NCBI GenBank assembly: GCA_964638595.1
Contig: CAZWYU010000053.1
Span: 1-5,188, forward strand
From: CAZWQR01 sp964638595
GTDB lineage: Bacteria > Patescibacteriota > Minisyncoccia > Minisyncoccales > PEYH01
Direction of reading: 5' to 3'
Length of the DNA: 5,188 nucleotides
Shown: piece after piece, positions 5,133 to 5,188 of the stretch
Layout: each line of letters starts with the position of its first letter
How positions within the stretch are numbered: the stretch's first letter is position 1
Notes under the pieces: model-generated
Database searches by the model: none
The model's input: only the letters and a program-made list of their open reading frames with translations
Told to the model about the DNA's origin: nothing
Made by a program: the position numbers and the translations under genes

Positions 5133-5188
5133 ATACCGGCTATTCTCTCTATACCGAATTTAGCACATTCCAAAAGAATTATTTGAAA

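Larger units (their letters stand above)
4382..5188. other. About 800 bases without a convincing gene
   Basis: No long reading frame exists on either strand. What can be seen: a near-direct repeat AGCCCATAT at 4472-4480 and 4483-4491; an A+T-only hairpin and T-run at 4570-4607; an imperfect palindrome at 4693-4708 in front of a 35-codon ORF; a 12-bp perfect palindrome ATAGTTAACTAT at 4972-4983; a C8 run at 5057-5064; and inverted arms ATCTTTCT / AGAAAGAT at 5095-5102 and 5125-5132. The stretch may be a decayed cargo region. I see no relaxase nick site or single-strand origin that I can name. Confidence 0.6.

Overview
This 5188-base window looks like the core of a small, low-GC bacterial plasmid, possibly all of it. 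It holds a replication initiator of the RPA (replication initiator protein A) family, an iteron array directly upstream of it, a ParA/ParB partition pair, a MerR-like small regulator and a compact tyrosine recombinase. All confident genes lie on the + strand. I see no relaxase, transposase, resistance gene, rRNA, tRNA or CRISPR array. The ends show no obvious terminal overlap, so circularity cannot be shown. The families seen occur across many bacterial phyla, so the host cannot be named from this sequence.

Layout: 1-112 is a leader with a promoter-like sequence; 113-640 is a tyrosine recombinase, visibly richer in G+C than the rest; 641-862 holds clustered inverted repeats and a strong -35 box; 863-1111 is a MerR-like regulator; 1112-1400 holds a second promoter and a 62-codon reading frame split by a -1 frameshift at an A7 run; 1401-3007 is a parA-parB operon with a 4-base overlap; 3008-3241 is the replication origin; 3242-4381 is rep; 4382-5188 is about 800 bases with no convincing gene, only small repeats, palindromes and a doubtful ORF.

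The regulatory DNA is the most informative part. (1) A 20-bp palindrome occurs twice, 312 bp apart, once inside parB and once overlapping the parB stop codon; it is the best candidate for the centromere (parS). (2) Four perfect tandem 22-bp iterons are followed by two 16-bp boxes, also 22 bp apart, that carry the iteron core in inverted orientation; this is the expected design of an iteron plasmid whose Rep protein represses its own gene. (3) The promoters before the MerR-like gene and before the par operon share an almost identical box in the -35/-10 spacer, which suggests that the small regulator controls both itself and partition.

Together the genes form a self-contained maintenance module: Rep acts at the iterons, ParA/ParB segregate copies, the recombinase probably resolves multimers or integrates, and the regulator may set par expression. 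I found no clear evidence of a wholly new system; the novelty lies in the candidate parS, the shared operator and the frameshifted small gene.
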